From Pseudomonadota bacterium (GTDB taxonomy: Bacteria > Pseudomonadota > Gammaproteobacteria > Xanthomonadales > Xanthomonadaceae), in the NCBI GenBank assembly GCA_023399815.1, contig JAEWOJ010000005.1:1-19762 (forward strand): a DNA stretch of 19,762 nucleotides, read 5' to 3'. Positions 5,627-12,798 of this stretch are shown piece after piece. The stretch's first letter is position 1; every line of letters starts with the position of its first letter. The notes beneath the pieces are model-generated. The model was not told where the DNA came from and did no database searches. It saw nothing but the letters and a program-made list of their open reading frames with translations. A program made the position numbers and the translations under genes.

Positions 5627-6465
5627 TCGAGACCGTCACCGAACTTTCCCGGCTGCGCGCCATCGTCGGCGGCTGGAAGCGCGAAGGCCTGCGGGTGGGC
5701 TTCGTGCCGACCATGGGCAACCTGCACGCCGGCCACTACTCGCTGGTGAAGCTGGCGCGGCAGCATGCCGACCGCGTGGTGTCCAGCGTGTTCGTCAACC
5801 CGACCCAGTTCGGCCCGAACGAGGACTTCACCCGCTACCCGCGCACGCCCGAGGCCGACACCACCGGCCTGGAGCAGGCCGGCTGCGACGTGCTGTGGCT
5901 GCCGACGGTCGAATCGATGTACCCGTTCGGCGTCGAGCTGGCCGCCAAGATCCACGTGCCGGGCGTGAGCGGGCTGCTTGAGGGCGCGCACCGGCCGGGC
6001 CATTTCGACGGCGTGTGCACGGTGGTCTCGCGCCTGTTCAACCAGGTGCAGCCGGACATGGCCGCGTTCGGCCGCAAGGACTACCAGCAGCTGGCGGTGA
6101 TCCGGCAGATGGTGGCCGACCTGGCGTTCCCGATCGAGATCGTCGGCGGCGACATCGTGCGCGAGGACGACGGCCTGGCGATGAGCTCGCGCAACCAGTA
6201 CCTCACCGCCGACGTGCGCCCGCAGGCGGCGACGATCCGCCGCGTGCTGCTGGGCATGCGCGATGCCAGCCTGGCCGGCGCGCCGCGGGCGCGGGTCGAG
6301 GCCGAGGGCGTGGCGCAGCTGCAGGCGGCCGGTTTCCAGGTCGACTACGCGGTGGTGCGCCTGCCGGACCTGGGCGAGCCGGGCGACGGGCAGGGCGGCG
6401 CGCGCGTGGCCCTGGTAGCCGCGCGGCTGGGCAATACCCGCCTGATCGACAACATGGAGTTCTGA
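5623..6465 (+). CDS. panC: Pantothenate synthetase (pantoate-beta-alanine ligase)
   Basis: This 280-residue enzyme joins pantoate and beta-alanine using ATP. Family motifs are present: PTMGNLHAGHYSLV (29-42) with the HxGH nucleotide loop, VFVNPTQFGPNEDF (57-70), FGRKDYQQL and MSSRNQYL. Length matches E. coli PanC (283). The start ATG overlaps the panB stop (ATGA), so translational coupling is likely. The protein supplies pantothenate together with panB and the downstream panD. A hairpin terminator candidate follows. Confidence 0.97.
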   Translation: MIETVTELSRLRAIVGGWKREGLRVGFVPTMGNLHAGHYSLVKLARQHADRVVSSVFVNPTQFGPNEDFTRYPRTPEADTTGLEQAGCDVLWLPTVESMYPFGVELAAKIHVPGVSGLLEGAHRPGHFDGVCTVVSRLFNQVQPDMAAFGRKDYQQLAVIRQMVADLAFPIEIVGGDIVREDDGLAMSSRNQYLTADVRPQAATIRRVLLGMRDASLAGAPRARVEAEGVAQLQAAGFQVDYAVVRLPDLGEPGDGQGGARVALVAARLGNTRLIDNMEF

Positions 6466-6475
6466 ACTGGCGCCC

Positions 6476-6546
6476 GCCGGGACTTCCCCTGTCCCGGCCG
6501 GTGCGGCGGAACGTCATGCGATGGCGCCCCCTGGCGCCATTTTCAT
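6476..6546 (+). terminator. Hairpins after panC, probable weak terminator
   Basis: GCCGGGAC/GTCCCGGC (6476-6483, 6491-6498) is followed by ATGGCGCC/GGCGCCAT (6521-6528, 6533-6540, 4-base loop) and TTTCAT. The short T tract suggests partial termination, which would separate panBC expression from panD-pgi. A third dyad, GTCCGG/CCGGAC, lies at 6551-6568. Confidence 0.5.
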
Positions 6547-6603
6547 ATGTGTCCGGACCGGGCCGGACAGCCATGTTGCAGTGCGGGCAAGGGGCCGCGC
6601 CGG

Positions 6604-6612
6604 TGCTAGACT
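6604..6612 (+). promoter_or_regulatory. Predicted extended -10 promoter of panD
   Basis: TGC followed by TAGACT (6607-6612) forms an extended -10. No good -35 is seen at the expected distance. Transcription would start near 6619, about 27 bases before the panD ATG. Confidence 0.4.
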
Positions 6613-6645
6613 GCATCCTTTCTTTCGCAGTATTCCGGCACCGCC

Positions 6646-7026
6646 ATGCAACTCACCCTGCTCAAGACCAAGATCCACCGCGCCACCGTCACCCACTCGG
6701 AGCTGAACTACGAAGGCTCCATCGCCATCGACGGCGACCTGCTGGAAGCCACCGGCATCCGCGAGTTCGAACAGGTGCACATCTGGGACGTGACCAACGG
6801 GGCGCGCTTCAACACCTACGCCATCCGCGCCGAGGCCGGCAGCGGCGTGATCTCGCTCAACGGCGGCGCCGCGCGCCACGTGCAGGTGGGCGACGTCATC
6901 ATCATTGCCGCCTTCGCCAGCATGAGCGAAGCCGAGGCCGACAGCTTCCAGCCCAAGCTGGTCTACGTCGACGGCAACAACCGCATCACCCACACCAACC
7001 ATTCCATCCCCACACAGGCCGCATGA
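6646..7026 (+). CDS. panD: Aspartate 1-decarboxylase (pyruvoyl-dependent)
   Basis: PanD makes beta-alanine for pantothenate. The 126-residue proenzyme (E. coli 126) has the self-cleavage site Gly24-Ser25 in NYEGSIAID, which yields the pyruvoyl cofactor from Ser25. Lys9 near the N-terminus and VTNGARFNTYAI (about 49-60) with Thr/Tyr active-site residues are conserved. The ATG at 6646 gives MQLTLLKTKIHRA, the family N-terminus. The stop overlaps the pgi start as ATGA. It sits after a probable terminator and an extended -10, so it may be expressed separately from panBC. Confidence 0.97.
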   Translation: MQLTLLKTKIHRATVTHSELNYEGSIAIDGDLLEATGIREFEQVHIWDVTNGARFNTYAIRAEAGSGVISLNGGAARHVQVGDVIIIAAFASMSEAEADSFQPKLVYVDGNNRITHTNHSIPTQAA

Positions 7027-8537
7027 CCACGCACAACGGATTGACCGCATTGCGCGCCCACGCCCAGCGACTGCAGGGCACGGGCATTCCCTCGCTGTTG
7101 GCCGCCGAGCCGGACCGGGTGAAAACCCTGGCGCTCAGGGTCGGTCCGTTGTACGTGAACTTCGCGCGGCAGAAATACGACCGCGCGGCCCTGCAGGCGC
7201 TGCTTGAACTGGCCGCCGCGCGCGATGTCGCCGGCGGCTTCGCGCGCCTGTTCGGCGGGGACAGGATCAACCTCACCGAGGACCGCTCGGTGCTGCACAG
7301 CGCGCTGCGCGGCGACGCCAGCGACGCGCCGGTGGCGGCCGCCGCACGCGCCGAGGCGCTTGCCGTGCAGGCGCGCATGGGCGAACTGGTCCGGGCGCTG
7401 GAAGCCAGCAGCGTCACCGACATCGTCAGCGTCGGCATCGGCGGTTCCGACCTGGGCCCACGCCTGGTGGCCGACGCGCTGCGCCCGGTGGATGGCGCGC
7501 GCTTCCGCGTGCACTTCGTCTCCAACGTCGATGGCGCGGCGATGCAGCGCACGCTGGCCACGCTCGACCCGGCGACCACCGCCGGCATCCTGATCTCCAA
7601 GACCTTCGGCACCCAGGAAACCCTGCTCAACGGTGCGATCCTGCGCGACTGGCTGGGCGGCAGCGAGCGCCTGTACGCGGTCAGCGCCAACCCCGAGCGC
7701 GCCGCCAGGGCCTTCGACATCGCCGCCGAGCGCGTGCTGCCGATGTGGGACTGGGTCGGCGGTCGCTATTCGCTGTGGTCGGCGGTGGGCTTCCCGATCG
7801 CGCTGGCGGTCGGCTTCGAGCGTTTCGGCCAGTTGCTGGCCGGCGCGGCGGAAATGGACGCGCACGCGGCCAGCGCGCCGCTGGAGCGCAACCTGCCGGT
7901 GCTGCACGCGCTGACCGACATCTGGAACCGCAACGCGCTCGGCTATGCCACGCACGCGGTGATGACCTACGACCAGCGTCTGGCGCTGCTGCCGGCCTAC
8001 CTGCAGCAACTGGTGATGGAAAGCCTGGGCAAGCGGGTCAGGCGCGACGGCAGTCCGGTCGATGGCGACACCGTGCCGGTGTGGTGGGGCGGGGCGGGCA
8101 CCGACGTGCAGCACAGCTTCTTCCAGGCGCTGCACCAGGGCACCAGCATCGTGCCGGCCGATTTCATCGGCTGCGTGCACAACGACGACCCGTACGTCCT
8201 CAACCACCAGGCGCTGATGGCCAACCTGCTGGCGCAGACCGAGGCGCTGGCCAACGGCCAGCACAGCGACGACCCGCACCGCCAGTACCCGGGCGGCCGA
8301 CCCAGCACGCTGATCCTGCTCGATGCGCTGACCCCGCGCGCGCTGGGCGCGCTGGTCGCGATGTACGAACACGCCGTCTACGTGCAGTCGCTGGTGTGGG
8401 ACATCAACGCCTTCGACCAGTTCGGCGTCGAACTGGGCAAGCAGCTGGCCAACCAGCTGCTGCCGGCACTGCAGGGCGAGGCGGTGGAGATCGCCGACCC
8501 GATGACACGCGAGGCGCTGGCGCGGCTGCGTGGTTGA
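7023..8537 (+). CDS. pgi: Glucose-6-phosphate isomerase
   Basis: This 504-residue cytoplasmic enzyme interconverts glucose-6-phosphate and fructose-6-phosphate. Both PGI signatures are visible: DWVGGRYSLWSAVG, and SLVWDINAFDQFGVELGK near the C-terminus. SVGIGGSDLGPRL and ISKTFGTQETL form the sugar-phosphate site, and GTDVQHSFFQALHQG is another conserved active-site block. It is shorter than the E. coli enzyme (549); I believe the shorter form is usual in xanthomonads. The start overlaps the panD stop (ATGA), so translation is probably coupled to panD even though the pathways are unrelated. A GTGCCGC/GCGGCAC hairpin without a T tract follows at 8584-8600. Confidence 0.97.
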   Translation: MTTHNGLTALRAHAQRLQGTGIPSLLAAEPDRVKTLALRVGPLYVNFARQKYDRAALQALLELAAARDVAGGFARLFGGDRINLTEDRSVLHSALRGDASDAPVAAAARAEALAVQARMGELVRALEASSVTDIVSVGIGGSDLGPRLVADALRPVDGARFRVHFVSNVDGAAMQRTLATLDPATTAGILISKTFGTQETLLNGAILRDWLGGSERLYAVSANPERAARAFDIAAERVLPMWDWVGGRYSLWSAVGFPIALAVGFERFGQLLAGAAEMDAHAASAPLERNLPVLHALTDIWNRNALGYATHAVMTYDQRLALLPAYLQQLVMESLGKRVRRDGSPVDGDTVPVWWGGAGTDVQHSFFQALHQGTSIVPADFIGCVHNDDPYVLNHQALMANLLAQTEALANGQHSDDPHRQYPGGRPSTLILLDALTPRALGALVAMYEHAVYVQSLVWDINAFDQFGVELGKQLANQLLPALQGEAVEIADPMTREALARLRG

Positions 8538-8583
8538 TCCTGTCGGCCTGCGTGTCCGGGGACTCATTCAGGCCGATACCGCG

Positions 8584-8600
8584 GTGCCGCGTCGCGGCAC
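8584..8600. terminator. Hairpin after pgi, uncertain terminator
   Basis: GTGCCGC (8584-8590), a GTC loop and GCGGCAC (8594-8600) form a perfect stem 47 bases past the pgi stop, followed by GCTTTG. The T tract is poor, so this may be a leader hairpin of the next gene instead. Confidence 0.3.
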
Positions 8601-8618
8601 GCTTTGAGGCCTTGGAAC

Positions 8619-9083
8619 ATGTCGCGTAAGCCCCAAGAAGAAAAGCAACGCGAGTTTGCAGAACTGAAGCGCTTCTTTGTGCATTGGGTGAGCCATGTCT
8701 CCCCCAATCGGTTGCTCCCGCTGTCCCACCCTGGCAATCCCGTAAACGTCCTGGAGCGCTTTGAGCAGCATCTCCCGTTTTCGCAGGTTCTTTCCGGGCT
8801 GAAGCAGGCGGTCAATGATTGCTTGGAAAGCACGGAGGATTGGGATCGGGAAACGATCCAAAAGGTAGATGACTCCTTGGCCAAGGCCGGCGCGCCATCG
8901 CTCTCGGAGATGCTCGTTGCAAGGTCCACTGCGTTCCGACAGATGGTGCGCCGCAGGCAGATCCGCAATGACACCGAGTATTACCTGGTCGCCGCCGCGC
9001 TGGCGGACACAAATTCCGGCAGGCCTCCCGATGAGATTGAGCTTTTGTCGGCAATGCAGCTGGCATACGAGACCAGGGTTTGA
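8619..9083 (+). CDS. Hypothetical protein in a lower-GC segment
   Basis: I do not recognise this 154-residue protein (start MSRKPQEEKQREFAELKRFF, end MQLAYETRV). It looks soluble and cytoplasmic: no signal peptide or membrane segment, mixed charge, mostly helical-looking, with basic clusters at both ends (RKPQEEKQR; RQMVRRRQIR near residue 115). Its base composition stands out: bases 8641-8700 hold 29 G or C of 60, well below the flanking genes, and codons such as AAA, TTG, TTT and GAG/GAA mix are used more freely. The frame extends five codons upstream to a TTG at 8604; the ATG at 8619 is chosen, although its ribosome site is poor. It sits alone between pgi and the aldehyde dehydrogenase gene, which suggests a transferred cargo gene or a lineage-specific gene. 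Confidence 0.68.
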   Translation: MSRKPQEEKQREFAELKRFFVHWVSHVSPNRLLPLSHPGNPVNVLERFEQHLPFSQVLSGLKQAVNDCLESTEDWDRETIQKVDDSLAKAGAPSLSEMLVARSTAFRQMVRRRQIRNDTEYYLVAAALADTNSGRPPDEIELLSAMQLAYETRV

Positions 9084-9220
9084 CAGTGCCGCTTGACGGC
9101 AGGGCTTGATTCGAGCCGCCGGTCAGCTGATATGTCGGCCTTGCCGTCGATGCCCGGTCCAATGGTGTGTTGCATGTCGAGGGCGGAGCATTGGGAGTGC
9201 GAAACCGCACCGCGCCCGAC

Positions 9221-9226
9221 TAGACT
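9221..9226 (+). promoter_or_regulatory. -10 box of a probably leaderless transcript
   Basis: TAGACT (9221-9226) ends seven bases before the ATG at 9234, which puts the transcript start at or next to the A of the start codon. No Shine-Dalgarno is present and the -35 region is weak. Confidence 0.45.
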
Positions 9227-9233
9227 CGGGCGC

Positions 9234-10643
9234 ATGCACATCAACGCCGCCACGCCCGTTTCCGAACTGCGCCCGACCCTCGACCGCCTGCGCGCCGCCT
9301 GGCAGGCGCGCAAGCCGGACCGCGCGCAGCGCAGCGCCGACCTGCTGCGCCTGCGCGAGGCCTTGAAGCGGCGGCTCGACGAGATGGCGGCGACCATCGC
9401 CGCCGACTTCGGCCACCGTTCGCCGCACGAGTCGCGCATCGCCGACGGCATGACCGTGCTCAGCGAGATCGACCACCTGCGCCGGCACCTGCGTGGCTGG
9501 ATGAAGCCCCGGCGCGTCGGCGTGGGCTGGCGCTTCTGGCCGGCGCGCGCGGAGATCCGCCCCGAGCCGGTCGGCGTGGTCGGGGTCATCTCGCCATGGA
9601 ACTACCCGGTCAACCTGGCGCTGATTCCGCTGGCGACCGCCATCGCCGCCGGCAACCACGTCTACCTGAAGCCTTCCGAGCACACGCCGCGCACCAGCGC
9701 CTTCCTGCGCGAGCTGCTGGCCGAGGTGTTCCCCGCCGACCGCGTCGCCGTCGCCGAGGGCGGCGCGGACGTGGCCGCCGCGTTCTCTGCGCTGCCGTTC
9801 GACCACCTGGTGTTCACCGGCTCCACTGCGGTCGGGCGCAAGGTGATGGCCGCCGCGGCGCCGAACCTGACCCCGCTGACGCTGGAACTCGGCGGCAAGT
9901 CGCCGGCCATCGTCTGCGACGACTATCCGCTGGAGCAGGCCGCGGCGCGGCTGGCGACCGGCAAGTGGTTCAACGGCGGGCAGACCTGCATCGCGCCCGA
10001 CTACGTGCTGGTCGGCGTATCGCGCCGCGACGCGCTGGTGCAGGCGCTGCGGGAGCAGGTGCGCGCGCGCTATGGCGAAGGCCTGGCCGGCAACGGCGAC
10101 TACACCCGCATCGTCGGCGACGGCCAGTACGCGCGGCTGCAGGGCTACGTGGACGATGCGCGGGCGCGCGGGCTGGAGGTGATCGCGCTGGGCGAGGCCG
10201 ACCCCGCGCAGCGCCTGTTCCCGCCGACCCTGATCCTGGAGCCGGGCGACGACGCGACGGTAATGCAGGAGGAAATCTTCGGGCCGGTGTTCCCGATCCG
10301 CAGCGTACGCTCGCTGGACGAGGCGATCGCCTGCATCCATGCCCGCGACCGGCCGCTGGCGCTGTACCCCTTCAGTCACGACCGCGCCAGCGTGGAGGCC
10401 ATCCTGCGCAACACCCTGGCCGGCGGCGTCTCGGTCAACGACACGCTGTTCCACTTCGCCATCAACACCCTGCCGTTCGGCGGCATCGGTCCCAGCGGCA
10501 TGGGCGCCTACCACGGCCGCGCCGGCTTCGATGCGATGAGCAAGCAGTTGCCGATCCTGTGGCAGGCGCGCCGCACCGGCGGCGACCTGCTGAAGCCGCC
10601 TTACCGGAAGGCGCAGTGGCTGATCGACCTGATCGTGCGGTAA
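9234..10643 (+). CDS. calB: Coniferyl-aldehyde-dehydrogenase-like NAD(P)-dependent aldehyde dehydrogenase
   Basis: This 469-residue protein belongs to the aldehyde dehydrogenase superfamily, class-3-like branch, as its length and the motif FNGGQTCIAPDYVL (246-259) show. Catalytic residues are visible: Asn123 (SPWNYP), Lys146 (YLKPSE), the GSTAVG cofactor turn (196-201), Glu218 (LELGGKSP) and the nucleophile Cys252. The C-terminal block PFGGIGPSGMGAYHG is typical. The group is usually labelled coniferyl aldehyde dehydrogenase and oxidises aromatic or long-chain aldehydes; the substrate here is not known from sequence. The ATG at 9234 is chosen because family homology starts there and a -10 box lies seven bases upstream. 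No neighbouring aromatic-catabolism genes are seen. The symbol is tentative. Confidence 0.88.
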   Translation: MHINAATPVSELRPTLDRLRAAWQARKPDRAQRSADLLRLREALKRRLDEMAATIAADFGHRSPHESRIADGMTVLSEIDHLRRHLRGWMKPRRVGVGWRFWPARAEIRPEPVGVVGVISPWNYPVNLALIPLATAIAAGNHVYLKPSEHTPRTSAFLRELLAEVFPADRVAVAEGGADVAAAFSALPFDHLVFTGSTAVGRKVMAAAAPNLTPLTLELGGKSPAIVCDDYPLEQAAARLATGKWFNGGQTCIAPDYVLVGVSRRDALVQALREQVRARYGEGLAGNGDYTRIVGDGQYARLQGYVDDARARGLEVIALGEADPAQRLFPPTLILEPGDDATVMQEEIFGPVFPIRSVRSLDEAIACIHARDRPLALYPFSHDRASVEAILRNTLAGGVSVNDTLFHFAINTLPFGGIGPSGMGAYHGRAGFDAMSKQLPILWQARRTGGDLLKPPYRKAQWLIDLIVR

Positions 10644-10742
10644 GCCCGTTCCGCCTGCGAGCGGGAGGCGATGACCTGCCGGGGCTGCCGGATGGTGGGC
10701 CCGAGGGAAGCGCCCAGGGCGGCGCCCGGCAGCACTTGCCGG

Positions 10743-10790
10743 TGGCCCGGAGGATGGCCGCCACGGAGGACAGGCAATAAAAAACCCGCC
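10743..10790. repeat. Dispersed 48-base intergenic repeat, copy B
   Basis: This matches copy A (2712-2759) at 40 of 48 bases, including GGATGGCCGCC, CGGAGG and an A6 run that leads into a C run. Here the internal hairpin has decayed and no compact terminator stem follows: CCCGCCA (10785-10791) finds TGGCGGG only more than 40 bases downstream (near 10834). It lies between calB and the convergent phasin gene. Confidence 0.65.
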
Positions 10791-10859
10791 ATCCGGAGCC
10801 GTGAGGGGAGGGAGACAAACGGCGCGGTACTGCTGGCGGGCGAATCGATTCTTGCGCAG

Positions 10860-10882
10860 TTGATGTTGCTTTGCAACATCAA
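10860..10882. repeat. Perfect 23-base palindrome downstream of the phasin gene
   Basis: TTGATGTTGC (10860-10869), TTT, then GCAACATCAA (10873-10882) is a perfect 10-base stem with a 3-base loop. It is AT-rich for this genome, lies 14 bases past the phasin stop on the minus strand, and has no T tract on either side. It could be a 3' stabiliser or a weak terminator of the PHA-granule operon, or a protein-binding site. Confidence 0.6.
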
Positions 10883-10896
10883 TGCTCTTCAGGCGC

Positions 10897-11340
10897 CTAC
10901 CGTGGCGTGGTATGCGCTTCGGCGCGGTTCAGGCGGTGGTTGAGCGCATCCAGGCGCGCATTGAGCGATTCGATGTCCGAGCGGCTGGGAATGTCCATCC
11001 GCCGCAGTACCCGCTGCACCCGGTCCTCGAAGGATTTCTCCACCCGGTCCCAGGTACCGGCCGCGCGCTCGCGGGCCTGTTCCAGCGTGTTCTCCACCGA
11101 GTCGCGCAGGCTTTCGCCGCGGGGCGAGTCATCGCGGCTGCGCGCCTCCATCGATTCGCCTTCCCTGACCAGCGACTCGAACAGGCGGCTGCCCTCGGCC
11201 TGGGCCCGCGACAAGGCGCCCAGGCCGGCCAGCCAGACCTGCTGCGCCGATCCGGCGAGCGTGCGGCCGGCGCGCTCGGCGCGATCCTGCGCGGTGCCGG
11301 CCGCGTCGCGGTCGGCATGGGGATGTTCGTGGGTGTTCAT
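10897..11340 (-). CDS. Phasin-like polyhydroxyalkanoate granule-associated protein (PhaI/PhaF family)
   Basis: This 147-residue protein carries the family signature VWLAGLGALSRAQAEG (35-50) followed by SRLFESLVREGE. A polar linker and an amphipathic C-terminus (about 121-142, IESLNARLDALNHRL) that looks like a short coiled coil follow. Such proteins coat the surface of polyhydroxyalkanoate granules and affect their number and partitioning. No Ala/Lys-rich histone-like tail is seen, so it is nearer PhaI than PhaF. The ATG at 11340 has a strong GAGGAG site. The gene lies 87 bases after a PHA-system protein gene on the same strand, and the two likely form an operon. No PHA synthase is in the window. 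Confidence 0.85.
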   Translation of the reverse strand: MNTHEHPHADRDAAGTAQDRAERAGRTLAGSAQQVWLAGLGALSRAQAEGSRLFESLVREGESMEARSRDDSPRGESLRDSVENTLEQARERAAGTWDRVEKSFEDRVQRVLRRMDIPSRSDIESLNARLDALNHRLNRAEAHTTPR

Positions 11341-11427
11341 GGCGGCGCTCCTCTGTCTGACAGCCTGGGAGCACCGTAGCGGCAGCGATGATTGCGGCGC
11401 GTGATGGTGGCCGGTCCGATGGGGCGG

Positions 11428-11703
11428 TCAGCCCAGCTTCTCGGCCAGCACGCGCTGGATCTCCGTTTCGACCATGCCCTTCATTGCCGACAGCAGGAAG
11501 CCCAGTTCGGCCTTCACGCGCACCGCGCCGGGCAGCATCTCGATCACGCCATCGACGCCGGAACGGGCGAAATGCAGGTGGTCGCCTTCCCAGCGGGCGT
11601 TGACGTCGAAGCGCTCCTGCAGCTTGCGGGCGACCTCGGCGATGGCCTCGCGGGCGTTTTCTTCGGACAGGGAATGGGCATGGCGGATGTCGATGCTGGA
11701 CAC
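11428..11703 (-). CDS. Polyhydroxyalkanoic acid system family protein (PHA_gran_rgn type)
   Basis: This 91-residue protein reads SSIDIRHAHSLSEENAREAI after the start, then VARKLQERFDVNARWEGDHLHF and GVDGVIEMLPGAVRVKAELGFL. This pattern fits the small PHA-system family often found beside phasins: one compact alpha-beta domain with no signal or membrane segment. Its biochemical role is not established to my knowledge. The start is a GTG with a strong AGGAGG six bases before it, which decides it. It is the first gene of the pair, with the phasin gene downstream, and is divergent from the FHA-like gene. Confidence 0.83.
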   Translation of the reverse strand: MSSIDIRHAHSLSEENAREAIAEVARKLQERFDVNARWEGDHLHFARSGVDGVIEMLPGAVRVKAELGFLLSAMKGMVETEIQRVLAEKLG

Positions 11704-11810
11704 GAGAGGCCTCCTGGCGGACTGGCGTGGAGTAAGGGTGCGGCATTGTGCGGACCCGCGCGGCGCAGTCCAAGTCCCGCGTCCACCTTCTGCATGTCCG
11801 GGCAACCTGC

Positions 11811-11816
11811 TAGGCT
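11811..11816 (+). promoter_or_regulatory. -10 box of a probably leaderless transcript (FHA-like gene)
   Basis: TAGGCT (11811-11816) ends seven bases before the GTG at 11824, the same geometry as at 9221-9234. A weak -35 candidate TTCTGC (11788-11793) lies 17 bases upstream. No Shine-Dalgarno is visible. Confidence 0.4.
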
Positions 11817-11823
11817 GCCGCCG

Positions 11824-12627
11824 GTGCGCACCCTGCAAGTCCATTTCAGCAATCGCCAGCAGCCCGACCAGCCCCTCGCACCGGGGGTGCAGCGCATCGT
11901 CCGCGATGCCAGCGGACAGGTGCGGCTGGGCGACGACAGCGTCGGCCCGTTGCTGCTGGCGCGCTTCTGCACCGACGAGCGCGGGGTCTGGCTGCAGGTG
12001 GCCAGCGGCAGCCGCGGCATCCACGTCAACGGCCGGCCGGTACGGCGCATGGCGCTGCTGCGCGCCGGCGATTCGGTCTATGCCGACGGCGTGGAGATGC
12101 TGCTGCGCGGGCAGTGCGATGCCGTCGCGCAACCGCCGGCGGCCCAGGGCGACGAAGGCGAGGACCTGCGCGTGCTGCTGCGCGGCGTCGGTGGCCGGCA
12201 CCATGGCCGCGGCTATGCGCTGGACCGGCCGCGCACCCTCGGCCGCGATGGCGCCATGGACGTGGTGATCGACGACCCGGTCTTCCCCGAGCGGCAGGCG
12301 CGCTTCGAGCGCCATGGCGACCGGGTGCTGCTGCGCGACCTGGGCTCGCCGGACGGCTGCCAGGTCAATGGCGTCGCGGTCAGGCATTGCTGGCTGCGCG
12401 GCGGCGACCAGGTGGTGTTCGAAGGCAACCAGCGTTTCGTGCTGGAAGTGCCGCTGGATGCCCATGGCGCGGCATTCGCCGCCATGGCCGACGCGCCGGC
12501 ACCGGAAGAAGACGAGCGCAGCAACGATGCGCCGCCATCGCTCCCGCGGCGCTGGCCGTGGCTGCTGCTCAGCGCGCTGCTGCTTGGTGGCGCGATCAGC
12601 GTGCTGCTGCTGTTCGGCGTCAGGTGA
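11824..12627 (+). CDS. FHA-domain-like protein with C-terminal membrane anchor
   Basis: Counted from the GTG at 11824 the protein has 267 residues. Residues 20-95 resemble a degenerate FHA-like beta sandwich (GSRGIHVNGRPV, LLRAGDSVYADG). Residues 116-210 form a clearer FHA domain: TLGRDGAMDVVIDD, LGSPDGCQVNGVAV and LRGGDQVVFEGNQRFVLE. An acidic linker (220-238) and one transmembrane helix (245-264, WLLLSALLLGGAISVLLLF) follow, so the FHA part should face the cytoplasm with a C-terminal anchor. FHA domains bind phosphothreonine, but the usual Ser and His of the SxxH core are replaced (FPERQAR, 154-160), so binding is doubtful. No kinase, phosphatase or type VI secretion genes lie nearby. It is divergent from the PHA-granule pair. 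Exact function is unknown. Confidence 0.78.
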   Translation: MRTLQVHFSNRQQPDQPLAPGVQRIVRDASGQVRLGDDSVGPLLLARFCTDERGVWLQVASGSRGIHVNGRPVRRMALLRAGDSVYADGVEMLLRGQCDAVAQPPAAQGDEGEDLRVLLRGVGGRHHGRGYALDRPRTLGRDGAMDVVIDDPVFPERQARFERHGDRVLLRDLGSPDGCQVNGVAVRHCWLRGGDQVVFEGNQRFVLEVPLDAHGAAFAAMADAPAPEEDERSNDAPPSLPRRWPWLLLSALLLGGAISVLLLFGVR

Positions 12628-12634
12628 GGAAGCC

Positions 12635-12713
12635 AGGAACTACCAGGAACTAGTGGAGAGGAACTAGAAACTAGTGGAAGCGAAGCGCATTGCTCCCGCC
12701 TTTACTAGTTCCC
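12635..12713. repeat. ACTAGT-containing short repeat cluster after the FHA-like gene
   Basis: GGAACTA recurs at about 12636, 12646 and 12660, with AACTAGTGG twice (about 12648 and 12669). An inverted copy, ACTAGTTCC (12704-12712), pairs with GGAACTAGT (12646-12654). It is rich in the otherwise rare CTAG tetramer and may serve as the 3' hairpin of the FHA gene. Confidence 0.5.
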
Positions 12714-12798
12714 GGCTACTTGCGGATGCAACTTTTCCCGGGTCCCCCAAGCCTATTGCGCTGCGGCATACTTGCGGTTCCCCTCGGACAGGTGTGAC

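Noticed and set aside
6963..8567. A 534-codon minus-strand frame opposite pgi
   Set aside because: Low-complexity composition, no motif and full overlap with pgi; a GC-skewed shadow.
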